In this document: piece after piece, positions 37,743-47,899 of the stretch
Layout of the letters: each line of letters starts with the position of its first letter
Numbering within the stretch: position 1 is the first letter of the stretch
NCBI GenBank assembly: GCA_027924585.1
Contig: BSBM01000047.1
Coordinates: forward strand, 24,434,501 to 24,498,500
DNA length: 64,000 nt
Source: Larix kaempferi
Lineage: Eukaryota; Streptophyta; Pinopsida; Pinales; Pinaceae
Reading direction: 5' to 3'
Notes under the pieces: generated by a model
The model's input: only the letters and a program-made list of their open reading frames with translations
Told to the model about the DNA's origin: nothing
The model's database searches: none
Translations under genes and position numbers: made by a program

Positions 37743-40578
37743 ATGGACCCAGATGTTCTCCTTGGCCTCTCACAAACCATTAAAGAATTAAATGAACGTG
37801 TGAGTAGGTCTAGAAGGAGACAAGAGGAAATAAATGAATGGGATGCACAATCTCAGTATGGGGAGGAATATGAACATAATTACGGGTATGAACCTGAATA
37901 TCAAGACTTTTGCGATACCCGCGATACTCCTCATCACTCTAATTGAATCTTTTTCCTATCCACCCCTAATACATTGGTGAGTCAACCTGAATCTAGATGT
38001 CAACCCCAACCAAAGATTTTTAGCCAAAATGGTCAGCCAAATCATCATATTAGCCAATATCGAACCCAGCCGGGACCTTCGGTAAACCATTCTCGCCCAA
38101 TTCAAGCAACCATAACCTTTAGAAAACCCAAGCCCTCCCCTTTTGATTTTTCAGAAATACATGGGGCACCTCATCTTATGCCAAATGGATACATCAAGAG
38201 GTTGCCTCGCTTTTATGGAAATGATGGAACATCTATTGAAAGTCATTTGGATGCCCTCTGGGACCATATGGAATCTCTAGGTGCTGATGGTGAAGATGTC
38301 TATATGCGAGCCCTTGGTGCGTCCCTAGTAGGGGATGCCTGTTTATGGTTTGATAGTTTGGCCCCAGGATCCATCACTGGGTATGACATTTTCACGAGAT
38401 TGCTAATATATAAATGGGGTGAAAGCATTGATGAGTCTTTAGAATGTCAATCTAGCACTGATTGTGTCATGGATGAAGATTATACTGATGATCTACTTTC
38501 CTGTTTGGATCACTCCTCTCCTGAGATGTTCCAAATCATGAGTGTGCCTACAATCCACAGGAATGTCACAGAGTATCTTGAGAACAACGCTGCAAAATCT
38601 CATGCGGAAGTTAAAAGAAACATCAATCGAATCATACGAGATACTTTGTTACTATTACCTGAGGCAGTTGCAGGCCGAACCCTATATCTAATTCGCCTTT
38701 CCATTGGTGACTCTAGGGAAGCACCACCTAAAGAGCAACTTCACAATCATCACATGGTTGACAATTGTCCTGTTCAATGTTCAAACAATCCAAATGTTGA
38801 CTTAAACCTTAATCATCTCTTGGAAGAGGAAGAGAAAGGTGAGGATAGTCAGATTTCATGTGAGAAATAGTCTAGTGATCATCATGTAATTGAAAACCAA
38901 CTTTGTGAAGACGAATGGGGTGAAAGCATTGATGAATCCATGGAAGAACAATCAAATGAGGATTATGTGGTGGAGGATCAATGTCATGAAGACGATCAGG
39001 ATAGCATTGATGAAATGAGTAGTGATTGTCCTTATCAATTTGATTTCTCCTCTCTCGAACCAATGGTGAGTGTGTCTTTGATTCAGCTTCTGAATGAGCC
39101 TTCAGTCTATAAGAATGTAGTAGAGTATTTGAAGAATATAGGCAATAAATCTCATGATGAATTTATGTATAATTGTGAGCAAATCTCAACCCCTCAAGAT
39201 TTTGATCTTGACATTGACTTAGAAGGGGAATTTACTAAAATCATACGAGGCACTTTGTCATCTTTACCCAGAGAAGGCACAAATGAAGAAAGGGATCCTA
39301 TTGATCATCAGAGACAAAATTCTATGGTTGAGCTTTCAACCAGTGAATCCACTAAAGGACCTCTTGAGTGGCAGCCCCATAGTCATTGCTTCGTTGGCAA
39401 TTGTTCAAATCAATGCCCAAGTGATCCTGACCTTGTTTCACTTTCCAATCATACCTTTGAAGAAGAAGAAGAAAAAGGAAATATTGAAAATAATCAGACT
39501 TCTGTTGAGAGTGGGTCAAACGATCATCATGTGCTTGAAAGTCAAATGTGTGAAGATGATGGGGGTTTTAAAAATGATTATATTGATATACCTCCCTATC
39601 AAGATGATGATGACCCAATTATGTATCAACTCGACCTTGAGTGTTCTTTGTTGCAACCTGCAAGATGGAATCAATGTCACAAAGAACCTTCTAAAAGTGT
39701 CATGCTTAATGATGACACAATTCCCCACTCTCTCCTTGATCAAAATGAAATAATTGGAAATATGGTCCAAAGTCAGTTTTGTCTTTGGGAGGTTGATGTT
39801 AATGTTGATGATTTCTTTCACAAAAGTCCTTTCTCTCATGTGGAATTGGGGATGACAATTTTAGGAAATGCTAAACAAGCCTATATGTTTCAATCCTCCC
39901 TCACATACCAACTCACGAAGTCAATGCCTCTTTCTAACTTATGTTTGTTGCGCAAAGGGTTCGGTAAGGAGCCTATTGAATGCTTAGGGGCTGATGGTAA
40001 AACTTCTTACTTTCATTTTCCAATCATCTTGGGTTAATAATATTTTCCAATCAGATAGCCTTGTTGCTTGGTTGACTGAAAACCTCTTCAAAGATCATTT
40101 TCACCTCTTTGCAATTGTTGGGCAGCAAGTGAGCCTAATTTTGATCTCGGGTTTGTTACAATCTAATTTGCCCCCATTCGGTTCTCTCATCTATCCTGGG
40201 ATAAAAGAACTTGTGCATGCGAGCCACATAGATGAGGGAAACAACATGTCTCAAAGAGGGTTGAGTCGAGTGTTATATTATTTTCTTACATCTAATTTAA
40301 AAGATAACTCGCACCATTTTCATGATCCTTTTTTCCTATTGATGGATGTGTTTTGTGAAACCCAGTCTCAACCTCGGCATGATTCCATTTTGCACCCCTC
40401 TAACCCTTTTCCAATCTATGAACAAGTCAAGAGAATTTTGATCTTAAACTCATTAATTCTTAATCCAGTCTTGACTTGTTTTGCTGAACAACATCAAGGA
40501 AGAACTACTGATCTATTGGATGAATGGTGCATTGGATCTATGCTTTTACTTAGTATTGGTCTGAACTGGTTAGAGTAG
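37743..40578 (+). pseudogene. Element B gag-like gene, broken
   Basis: Starts at ATG 37743 (MDPDVLLGLSQTIKELNERV, likely coiled coil). One frame runs to ~40037, interrupted by TGA at 37944-37946 and TAG at 38868-38870; the C-terminal part then continues in the next frame (39994-40578), so a one-base indel lies near 40010. The stretch around 38200-38410 (HLDALWDHMESLGADGEDV, WFDSLAPGSITGYDIF) is the gag helical core and aligns with element A (VCMRLLASSFKERAGLWL, NSISGYDILENKFLEEWG). The C-terminal ~190 residues align with the A C-terminus (FHDPFFLLMDVFCE, IYEQVKR, LLDEW). It is longer than A because of an in-frame tandem duplication (38415-39560). No zinc knuckle is visible. Confidence 0.88.
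38415..39560 (+). repeat. In-frame tandem duplication inside the B gag
   Basis: Two diverged copies with a period near 501 bp (167 codons), starting WGESIDES at 38415 and 38916. Shared landmarks are NVTEYLEN / NVVEYLKN, KSHAEV / KSHDEF, IIRDTLLLLP / IIRGTLSSLP, and EEEEKG with DHHV-E-Q-CEDE at the end. Both are strongly acidic. Confidence 0.8.
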
Positions 40579-40976
40579 GGTAGGTAAATTGAATAAGCTC
40601 TCATGAGCAGTAGTTAGTTGTCCTTTTGTTTTGGTTTTTGCTTTTCTTTTCACATTTTGGCGCCCTTTTGTACCATAGTTTCCATTTCAGTTATCTTTTC
40701 TCTTTTTATTACACATCTTGTGTCGGCCTAATAAAATTAAATGTTGTAGAGTTAATTTTATTGATATATCATTATTTTCAGCATTTGCCATTTTGTTCAT
40801 TTCTGCTGGATTATTATACATGTGTATTGTGCGGCCTGACGTGTGGTCTGCAGAGATTGGTATAGTCTGCATTTTACAGGACTAGGTACATATTGATGAT
40901 GATGCAAAGAGCATGCTGGTGCATGTACGTTGATTATGATGAGAGGGGTGCTACGGACCAGAGATTCTGTGGTTCT

Positions 40977-41003
40977 CAAGCACTCTCTCCCTTAGAGTAC
41001 TTG
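40977..41003 (+). promoter_or_regulatory. Conserved pre-PPT hairpin, element B
   Basis: CAAGCACTCT, loop CTCCCTT, AGAGTACTTG: nine of ten positions pair. Followed by TCCCAGACGGAGCTAGA and the 3' LTR. In A the sixth pair is G-C where B has A-T. Confidence 0.65.
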
Positions 41004-41020
41004 TCCCAGACGGAGCTAGA
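41004..41020 (+). promoter_or_regulatory. Presumed polypurine tract, element B (weak)
   Basis: GACGGAGCTAGA immediately before TGTTATCAC is the only purine-rich stretch available. It is much poorer than a normal PPT, yet the same sequence with small changes precedes the LTR in elements 1, 2 and A. Confidence 0.4.
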
Positions 41021-44000
41021 TGTTATCACATTTTATGTCGGCAGCAGCTTCCACACTGTAGACTGTGCGGCCGAGGACCGCACAATACCTTTTTTTTTCC
41101 AGATCAGAGATCAGCTGTCTTCAGAGGAGGCATTTTTGTTCAGACTGCCCCTAGCAGATACATTAGAGGGGACAGGCAGTTGGACTTACCATCTACCACA
41201 GGGTTACCTTTCCTTGCCAGGCTTTGACACAAGCCCATTTGAGATAGTGCCTACTCATATTCTGATAGAGATTGTCACAGTATAGTGCTGGTTTATTGTA
41301 TGCCCGAATTCAACAGAGATCCAGCTCAGATACAGGTTCAGTAGCAGCAGGTATTGCATATATTGATTATTGCTCATGTTGTAGATTAGACTCTTTTACA
41401 CTTGCTAGTACACTAACTTTGCATGAGATGATATATTTGGTGATCTGCTTATGATATGATATGTTTGGGCGTATTGGTGATGTCAGTCCACCCCTCTAGT
41501 TAGACTTATGTATATGCACGCTGAGTCATGTCCTGTATACTTGGCTTAGACTTGATCACTTAGCCCCTCGGTAGCTGGCTTTAGCACCATATTCACTTCC
41601 TCCACTCATCCGACTCATCCATGACACTTCTTCCCCGACTTGGATTCTGATTTGTGATCACGAGGACCCCCTTTCCCCATTGATCTCTGAGTTTTCCATG
41701 ACTCCCTATTTATTGTGCCTCAGCTCTTTAGTGTGTGAGATACACGGTTAGACCTGGGATTTGCTCCTGTCGGTTGCCCCCAATGTTGCAATGCAGTTAG
41801 GATTGTGTAGCCTCACCGAGTGCTCCCCACTTGTCGTCGAAGCTAGTATTACCCACCCTCATTACCTTTGCAGTATGAGCGCCATGTTTATATCTTTTGA
41901 GATATGTATGTAGCCCAAGAGGGCCATGAAGAAATGAAGAAATGAAATGTAAATCAGGCTAAAAAGGCCTCTATGTTGTAAATGCAAAATCTAGCCAAAA
42001 AAGGGCTAAGTATGAAATTCATTGTAAAATCCATGCAATGTGTTTATGAACACACATGGATTCTGGTCAGCTATACATGTCAGCATTTGTAGTGGTTATT
42101 CCTCACCTAGTCCTGCGGGACAAGGAGGTGAGAAGGAGCAAGGGACAAGCTCAAGATTGCCCCCTAGAGTCTCAAGTTACGGTTTGTCGGACACCCAGTT
42201 TGGCGGCTCTAGAAAAGAACCTCACGGAGTCTTCAGATATGGATGTGAGTTGTGGGATACTTGTTAGATGACTAGTGGTGGTTTCCCTGCACTATACCCA
42301 TTTGTGAGGCACCGCCCTTCCCCGTGTTTTGTCATGGCATACTTACCTCACTGGACCTCGCTTTCCCAAGTTGTCTTAGTGGTCACATGATTCTTATCCT
42401 CGTCTTCCCATATCTTTTACCATGTTCTCCACATCACCTAGAGTCAGCAAGGTGGTCAATTCTATGGAGGTGTATAGCATCCTAGTCTTTTGGAGGTGGT
42501 AGGCCCACTTCACGAAGGCCTTGTACTATTTCAGGATTTAATGTATTTTTTATCACCATGATATCATTTATTGCTTAGTAATGTACTAACTTGTTTAATT
42601 GAGCCTTATCACTTCATGCTTGCATACAAGTTTCAGCTAGCACTATAGTTGACCAGATTTGACTTAGTCAAACTGGGTTGACTAGGCCAAAAATGGGCCC
42701 GAAAAAATCTTGCGATCGGAATTTCGATTTCAATCATTTATTATCTACAGGGGTTCCATATGAGCATGCAACTGACGGAATTGCAAAACATTGAGCCATT
42801 TGAGAGATTTTTAATTATTATTGGTCAACTTTGACATGTTTTAATTAAAAATCATGGATTTGGGGCAAATATTGCCAAAGTGATGGATCGGGATCGTTCG
42901 AGTGGTCATCCCTATTACTTTTGGGGTCCACGATCACATTGCAGCAGTCGGTTTGGCAATCCGAGCAATAAAAGTGGGTCAAAAGCCCAATCTTCATCTT
43001 CAGCCATAAAAACCAGAATAAAATACATGGAAATCAGAATTTTGACTAAGGCAACTATAGTGAAAAGGCAAATTCAATGGCTGGCATTGGTAAAGTTAAA
43101 TCATAAGGTATTTTTGGTATGTTTTCACATTATATCTGATGGTGGTGGGGCTCTCATTTGCCCAGCTCTCCATGGAGGACGAGTTTGCCCATAGGGGGGC
43201 GTTTTTCTCCACTATGGGAATTCAACTTGGTGTATGTTCATGTATTGAGCCTTGATGTATTATGTTGGGGGGATAAAACATACTATAGACACCCCCCATC
43301 ACCACTTCATATATTGTATGGACCCCACATGGTCCCTCTCCCATCCACTAGTGCGCTCTCCTTGGGGCAATTCGCACCCCCCTCTAGAGATCAATCTCCA
43401 CCATTCGATTTTGTGGATGGGGAGATGATCTCAACCCTCCATTTTGGGGGGAAACCTAGTTGAGAGTGAGCCATCTCTATAAGAGAATGGACTCACCTCA
43501 TTTTGCCTCCTCTTGGCATTTTTTTGTAAACACTTAGACTGAAATAGAGAAGAGATTCAAGAGAGCTCTTGAGACATTTTGCTTGGATGAATGTTGTGAT
43601 TATTGATGCCATTTGCTGATGTATTGATGAGCATTTTAGTGTTGTTATCCATCTTCTACAACTGAATCGATTTGCAGGTTGGAAGTCCACTTGAGGAGGG
43701 GCGCACTTCTTGGAGTGGGAGCTCCACGCTTGGGTTTTTCCTCAAGGATTTCAAAGAGGGAGTTGAATCTACTGTTTTTTCATTCAATTTCTAATCATTT
43801 GTCTTTCAATTTGCTGTGTTAACTACTTATTTGCTGCAGATTTCTAATCTTTCATCTCTTGTGGCAGGTAGCTAGGGCGCACTTGCTCTCCAGCTGACTC
43901 AAACGCCTAGGAAAAGCATCGGTTGCTCATCATTTGGATTCGGCAAGTGGTCTTCACACAATTATTCATCCATTCGCCTTTGTTTCAGGTATTCCTCTCA

Positions 44001-44984
44001 TTCTCAATTCTCTAGTTAGATTTCTTGTGTGTTTGCTAAGAGAAAAACTCACATAAAAAACCAAAAAAAAAATTAATATTTCAGTTTTCAACCGTTAAAA
44101 TCTTTTGTTCTTTAAAACCCGCTTATTATTTGCCCTAAAAATCTTATATCCCAAGTTTGGTTAGATTCCGACTCCATTTACCCATATTTTAGGCGCTAGT
44201 CACTTGGTCAAAAACGCCCCTCTAGAGTGTTTTTCTGTTTCTGCCTGTTGGGTGCATTTGGGGGTTGTGGGTACTCTCTAATCTGTTCCGTAACATCATT
44301 TTACCTAAGAGTACCACGTTTCAGCAGCTGAAAATGCTTAGAAACGCCTTTTTTTGATTGCCCTAGGTCCACATTTTTACTGTTTAGCTCATCCCCCTAG
44401 GGCTGTTCATTTCATTTGCTTGCTGATCTGTTTTTGTGTCTTAAATCAGCCATTTAATTAAGATATAATTGCTGGAATATGTTTCTAAATCACTTATCTA
44501 CCGCTGCCATGTATTGATAAATCATTATGGGCTTCATTTCCCCTTAGGGAGGGTCTCTAATCACTATTCTAGCATTTTCTGTTTGTTGATTTAATTTCCA
44601 GCCTTCTAATTCTTCATTTCATTTATCTTTTATATGTGTAATCAGATCTGAGTTGTTTTACTTAGTATATCTTCTTACCCAGAGTCTTGATTCCACTAAG
44701 GCTGGAAGAACTTTCACCTTCAGTCATCCATTTGGTCTATTGCTTGGATCATCTTTGCTGGGTTTAGGGTGTATGATTGTTGAGTCTCAACCTTCACCGG
44801 TTGAGAGGGTCTCTCCCTTGACTAGGCCAAGTGCCTTGTCTAAAGTGACTGCAGCCTTGTCCGGTGTGACTTCTGTCCCTTGGACAGAGGACTTGGCTGT
44901 TGTTGGTTACACCGACCTAGCTGTGCTCCTCTACCGTCCCTATTGGGATACATGCACTAAGCAACTAGAGTTTGTGTGATAACA
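41021..44984 (+). repeat. Element B, 3' LTR (3964 bp)
   Basis: Direct repeat of 33429-37408 with scattered substitutions and small indels (for example a missing TATATGGTGCAGCAGG segment near 41348). Ends GTGATAACA, then GTATG. Confidence 0.92.
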
Positions 44985-45862
44985 GTATGCTCTGCCGACC
45001 ATAAACGGTTGGACTAGTACCCAGAAAGGTGTTGGATTTATTAATCTTGAAAGTGATAACATCAATAAAATCTTTTCCCCACAACCAACGAACCGGCATT
45101 GCCATTTCGAGAAATACTCAGGTAGTGGGCAAAGTTCCTAAACCTGGTGGGGCCAGAGTGTCGTTGTCTTAGACTTCGAGGGTGGTTAAATCATTAGACA
45201 CCTATCCTTGATAACTGGATGGTCCATCATACCACCAGAGGGGAAGCGACTGAAAGTATACCTTTCCGGTTGGACGCATGCCTTTCTTTTGCTAGCCTAA
45301 TAATCAAGATCACTAAAACTTTCAATCAACCAAGATATATTGCACAACGATCTCACGAACATTACTATTGAGACTTGTATTTCAGCATCCCAAGCACTTA
45401 TTGACTCCATTTGGCACTGGTCCTCAAAACTTTTATGCATCACCTTAATTTGGACTATTGGTCATTTATATCTTGAATCATATTGTGGATGCTATTTAAA
45501 ATTCCAAGTCTTCATATTCTGTTCATCTTAAATCATTGTGATTTGTAATTTGAAACGTGGATTGCTTTATCTTGTGTTTCATTATCTTAAATCTGTGATC
45601 TCTCATCTTCAAAAAACTCCTAAACAACACCCATCTGCATCACCATACACCAAAAACATTAAAACACATAGAGCCATAGACAACTCTTTGTAGGGACTAC
45701 CCCCCTTGGCTTCGTTAGGAGTTAGCCTGAACGGAGGAGCTGGGATTCAGGTGACAGTACCTGGCTCATTGCTTGCCCCCAAGGCCACACCTATCCCACT
45801 TGCAGTGAGGAGACAGCTTTCGAAAGATTTCTACTGCTGGTGTGCATCTCGGCGGACAATGG
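44985..45862. mobile_element. Family D unit, second copy, right part
   Basis: Reverse complement of about 16891-17755. The last 168 bp (45695-45862) are far more similar to the other copy than the rest, differing at roughly 12 positions. It ends GGCGGACAA at ~45862; the terminal dinucleotides seen in the other copy are not conserved. The downstream sequence TGGGATCAAAATTC could be a primer binding site, but I cannot match it to a plant tRNA. Confidence 0.7.
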
Positions 45863-46074
45863 GATCAAAATTCTACTTTTTGCATATGAAGTCCAATGAG
45901 GTTGGAAGCACTCTCAAACATCCTGAAACAATTAATGGTAATGTTAAAAATTTAAGTAAAAGGATACAAAATGAAAGATAAGGAAATACCACTTTTACTT
46001 TAAGAATTTAACATTATCATTTAATATTGTCAAATCTACTGAGTAACTGAACAAAGTAAGTTTTTTTTCCAGAT
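45863..46074. other. AT-rich spacer, nothing recognised
   Basis: The open frame from 45706 runs on into this stretch to 45981, but this looks like chance. No repeat or domain is visible. Confidence 0.4.
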
Positions 46075-46245
46075 AACTCGGCCGGTTCAGGTTGGGACTC
46101 AGCCGAGTTGACCGGTTCAGTACCGAACCTGCCAAGTCGGGCATCAACTCGGTCGGTTCGATACCGAACCGATCACCCGATCCGATTTGAAGGCCGAGTC
46201 AGCGTTGTGGAGGGTCAACTCGGCAGAGTCCGAGTTGACCGATTT
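46075..46245. repeat. GC-rich palindromic patch, possible MITE
   Basis: About 170 bp, much more GC-rich than its neighbours and made of nested inverted repeats: AACTCGGC with GCCGAGTT (46075 onward), CGGTTCGATACCGAACCG, and AACTCGGCAGAGTCCGAGTT (46217-46236). The ends read AACTCGGCCGG on the left and CCGAGTTGACCGATT on the right, an imperfect terminal inverted repeat. I could not fix a target duplication. Confidence 0.55.
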
Positions 46246-46249
46246 TTAA

Positions 46250-47470
46250 AACAAAGGCATACATGCAGCAGAATGCAGTTTTGATTGTGCACAGTATGAT
46301 GTCGTAGATCTGTGATTGATGCGCAAGTACTGAAAGGAAGATATATTGAAGTATGCACAGGTGCGTGATGTTTTGAAGGACAACATTACAAACGGCATGC
46401 TAATAGTCACATATGTTGAAAGACAGAAGCGGAGAGACAGAAGCAAAGTATATCAGATGATGCACAGATTTCTAGCTGATGCATATGAGCAGAAGTGAAA
46501 GTGTGCAAAGTTGAGAAGACCATCTTATGTGCGACAACAGAACAGCTGCAAGATCCATCATGCGCATCATGATGCAGATGATCTGAGACAAGTGCGTCAA
46601 ACCGAACGGACGAATCTTTTAATGCACAGGTTGTCGCAGATTGTCTAAAAGGCTATGGCACTTATACAAAACGGACCCATCAATAAGTGCACAGTTCCAT
46701 CTGTTACTGGTGCATTATTTTAGAACAACAAACTATCAATTGAAATCACAGTATCCGTTGGTAAAAGCAATAGTGTTGTAGCAGAACAACATAGCATACC
46801 TCAACGTAGACTGCAGTATCAGCGAGCACACAGTATATGAAGTAAGTCATCAACAGAAGTGTGATTAGAGAGGAAAGAGAAGTCAAGTGATGTATGCATC
46901 CTAGTGACAGAGAATCTACTCCATACGAAGGTAGTGCATAGCAGAACAGTTTTCAGAAGATCAGACAAGTTTGTGGAATTGAAGTTCAGTTAGACGGATT
47001 TATACATTGGACATCAGGGCGGCTAGACGGGGCAAGGAGATAGGGAGTTGGAGCTTCCTTCAGGTTGGTGCCTATAAAACAACAAGGAGACAGGGGGTCG
47101 GTGCCTCTTCCAGTGGTGCTGGAGAAATATAGGGAGTTTTAGCTTCCTTCAAGTAGAAGCCTGTAAAACCAGGGGGCGGCGCCTCCTTCCAGTTGGTACT
47201 GGTAAACACAGGAAATTGGTGCTTCCTTGAATGTATTCTTTCTCATTATAAAGAAGCATTCCGTGGTTTTCTCCCGATTGGGTTTCCATGTCAAAATTCT
47301 CGTGTTCTGTGTTCTTTGTGTTGGTGCATGAATGGATGAATGTTTTATTTATTGATACATAAAAGAAGATAAGAATTAAGTAAAGGCTAATCTGTTTAAG
47401 AAGGTAAAAATTGCTGATAACTGCGCTAATACTGATCACCTCCCCTCTCGGTATTAAATCGATTCCAACA
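46250..47470 (+). mobile_element. Ty1-copia-like LTR, solo or truncated (left end uncertain)
   Basis: The right end has the order typical of plant copia LTRs: ATTATAAAG near 47247, then GTGGTTTTCTCCCGATTGGG with TTTCCATGT, a TGTTCTTTGTGTTGG stretch, and a terminal ATTCCAACA at 47470. No primer binding site follows (GAAGC comes next), which suggests a solo LTR. I could not find a matching TG start with GAAGC before it. Contains a degenerate 38-51 bp tandem repeat at 47042-47230. Confidence 0.5.
47042..47230 (+). repeat. Degenerate tandem repeat, about five units of 38-51 bp
   Basis: Units start at 47042, 47093, 47131, 47171 and 47211, each of the form GGGNGTYGGNGCYTCCTTC, followed by a GTTGGTGCC-like and a TATAAAAC-like segment. 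It lies just upstream of the copia-like TATA region and could be a U3 enhancer array. Confidence 0.65.
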
Positions 47471-47899
47471 GAAGCAATGTTGCAGTTAAGCACAAGGAAA
47501 ATTTAACTAGCAATTCACTAATGGGATGCATAATGGAGAAAAAATTTGGATAATTGCCCATTGGTTAATGACAGATACGATTCCATTTGACTATAAATTT
47601 TGAAGGATTTCCCATTAGCATATACATGATTACATTTGACTATAAATTCTTAGAGGATTGTTTATGGGTATGGGTGGATGCCTTTGCATTTGCGTTTAAA
47701 TTTAATTGTATGAACTGAACCATTGATTTCCTTTATTAACAGCCATCAGGTCCATTTGTCAGAATATATCCAATGCAGAAATCATCCCATCTTATGCAAG
47801 AAAGTTAGTGCTTAGAAAAAAAATGATGATGTTGGTGGGTTTGATGTATTCATGACAGGATTTTTCACTTCCTGGTTGTACATATTTATTAAGTACCAG
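47471..47899 (+). other. Intron sequence flanking the hAT insertion
   Basis: No gene or repeat recognised apart from two similar TTTGACTATAAATT segments near 47587 and 47636. Confidence 0.4.

Larger units (their letters stand above)
33429..44984 (+). mobile_element. Element B: complete giant-LTR, gag-only retrotransposon (11,556 bp)
   Basis: 5' LTR 33429-37408, primer binding site 37412-37429, internal region with a broken gag, 3' LTR 41021-44984, and target duplication GTATG at 33424-33428 and 44985-44989. The unoccupied site can be seen in the other family D copy (CCCGTATGCTCTGCC around 17745). The internal region (3.6 kb) codes only for a gag-like protein, with no protease, RT, RNase H or integrase. 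The tRNA-Asp PBS is typical of Ty3/gypsy Athila-type elements. It resembles the non-autonomous types called TR-GAG or LARD and would need enzymes in trans. The two LTRs show dozens of differences, so this insertion is older than A. Confidence 0.93.
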
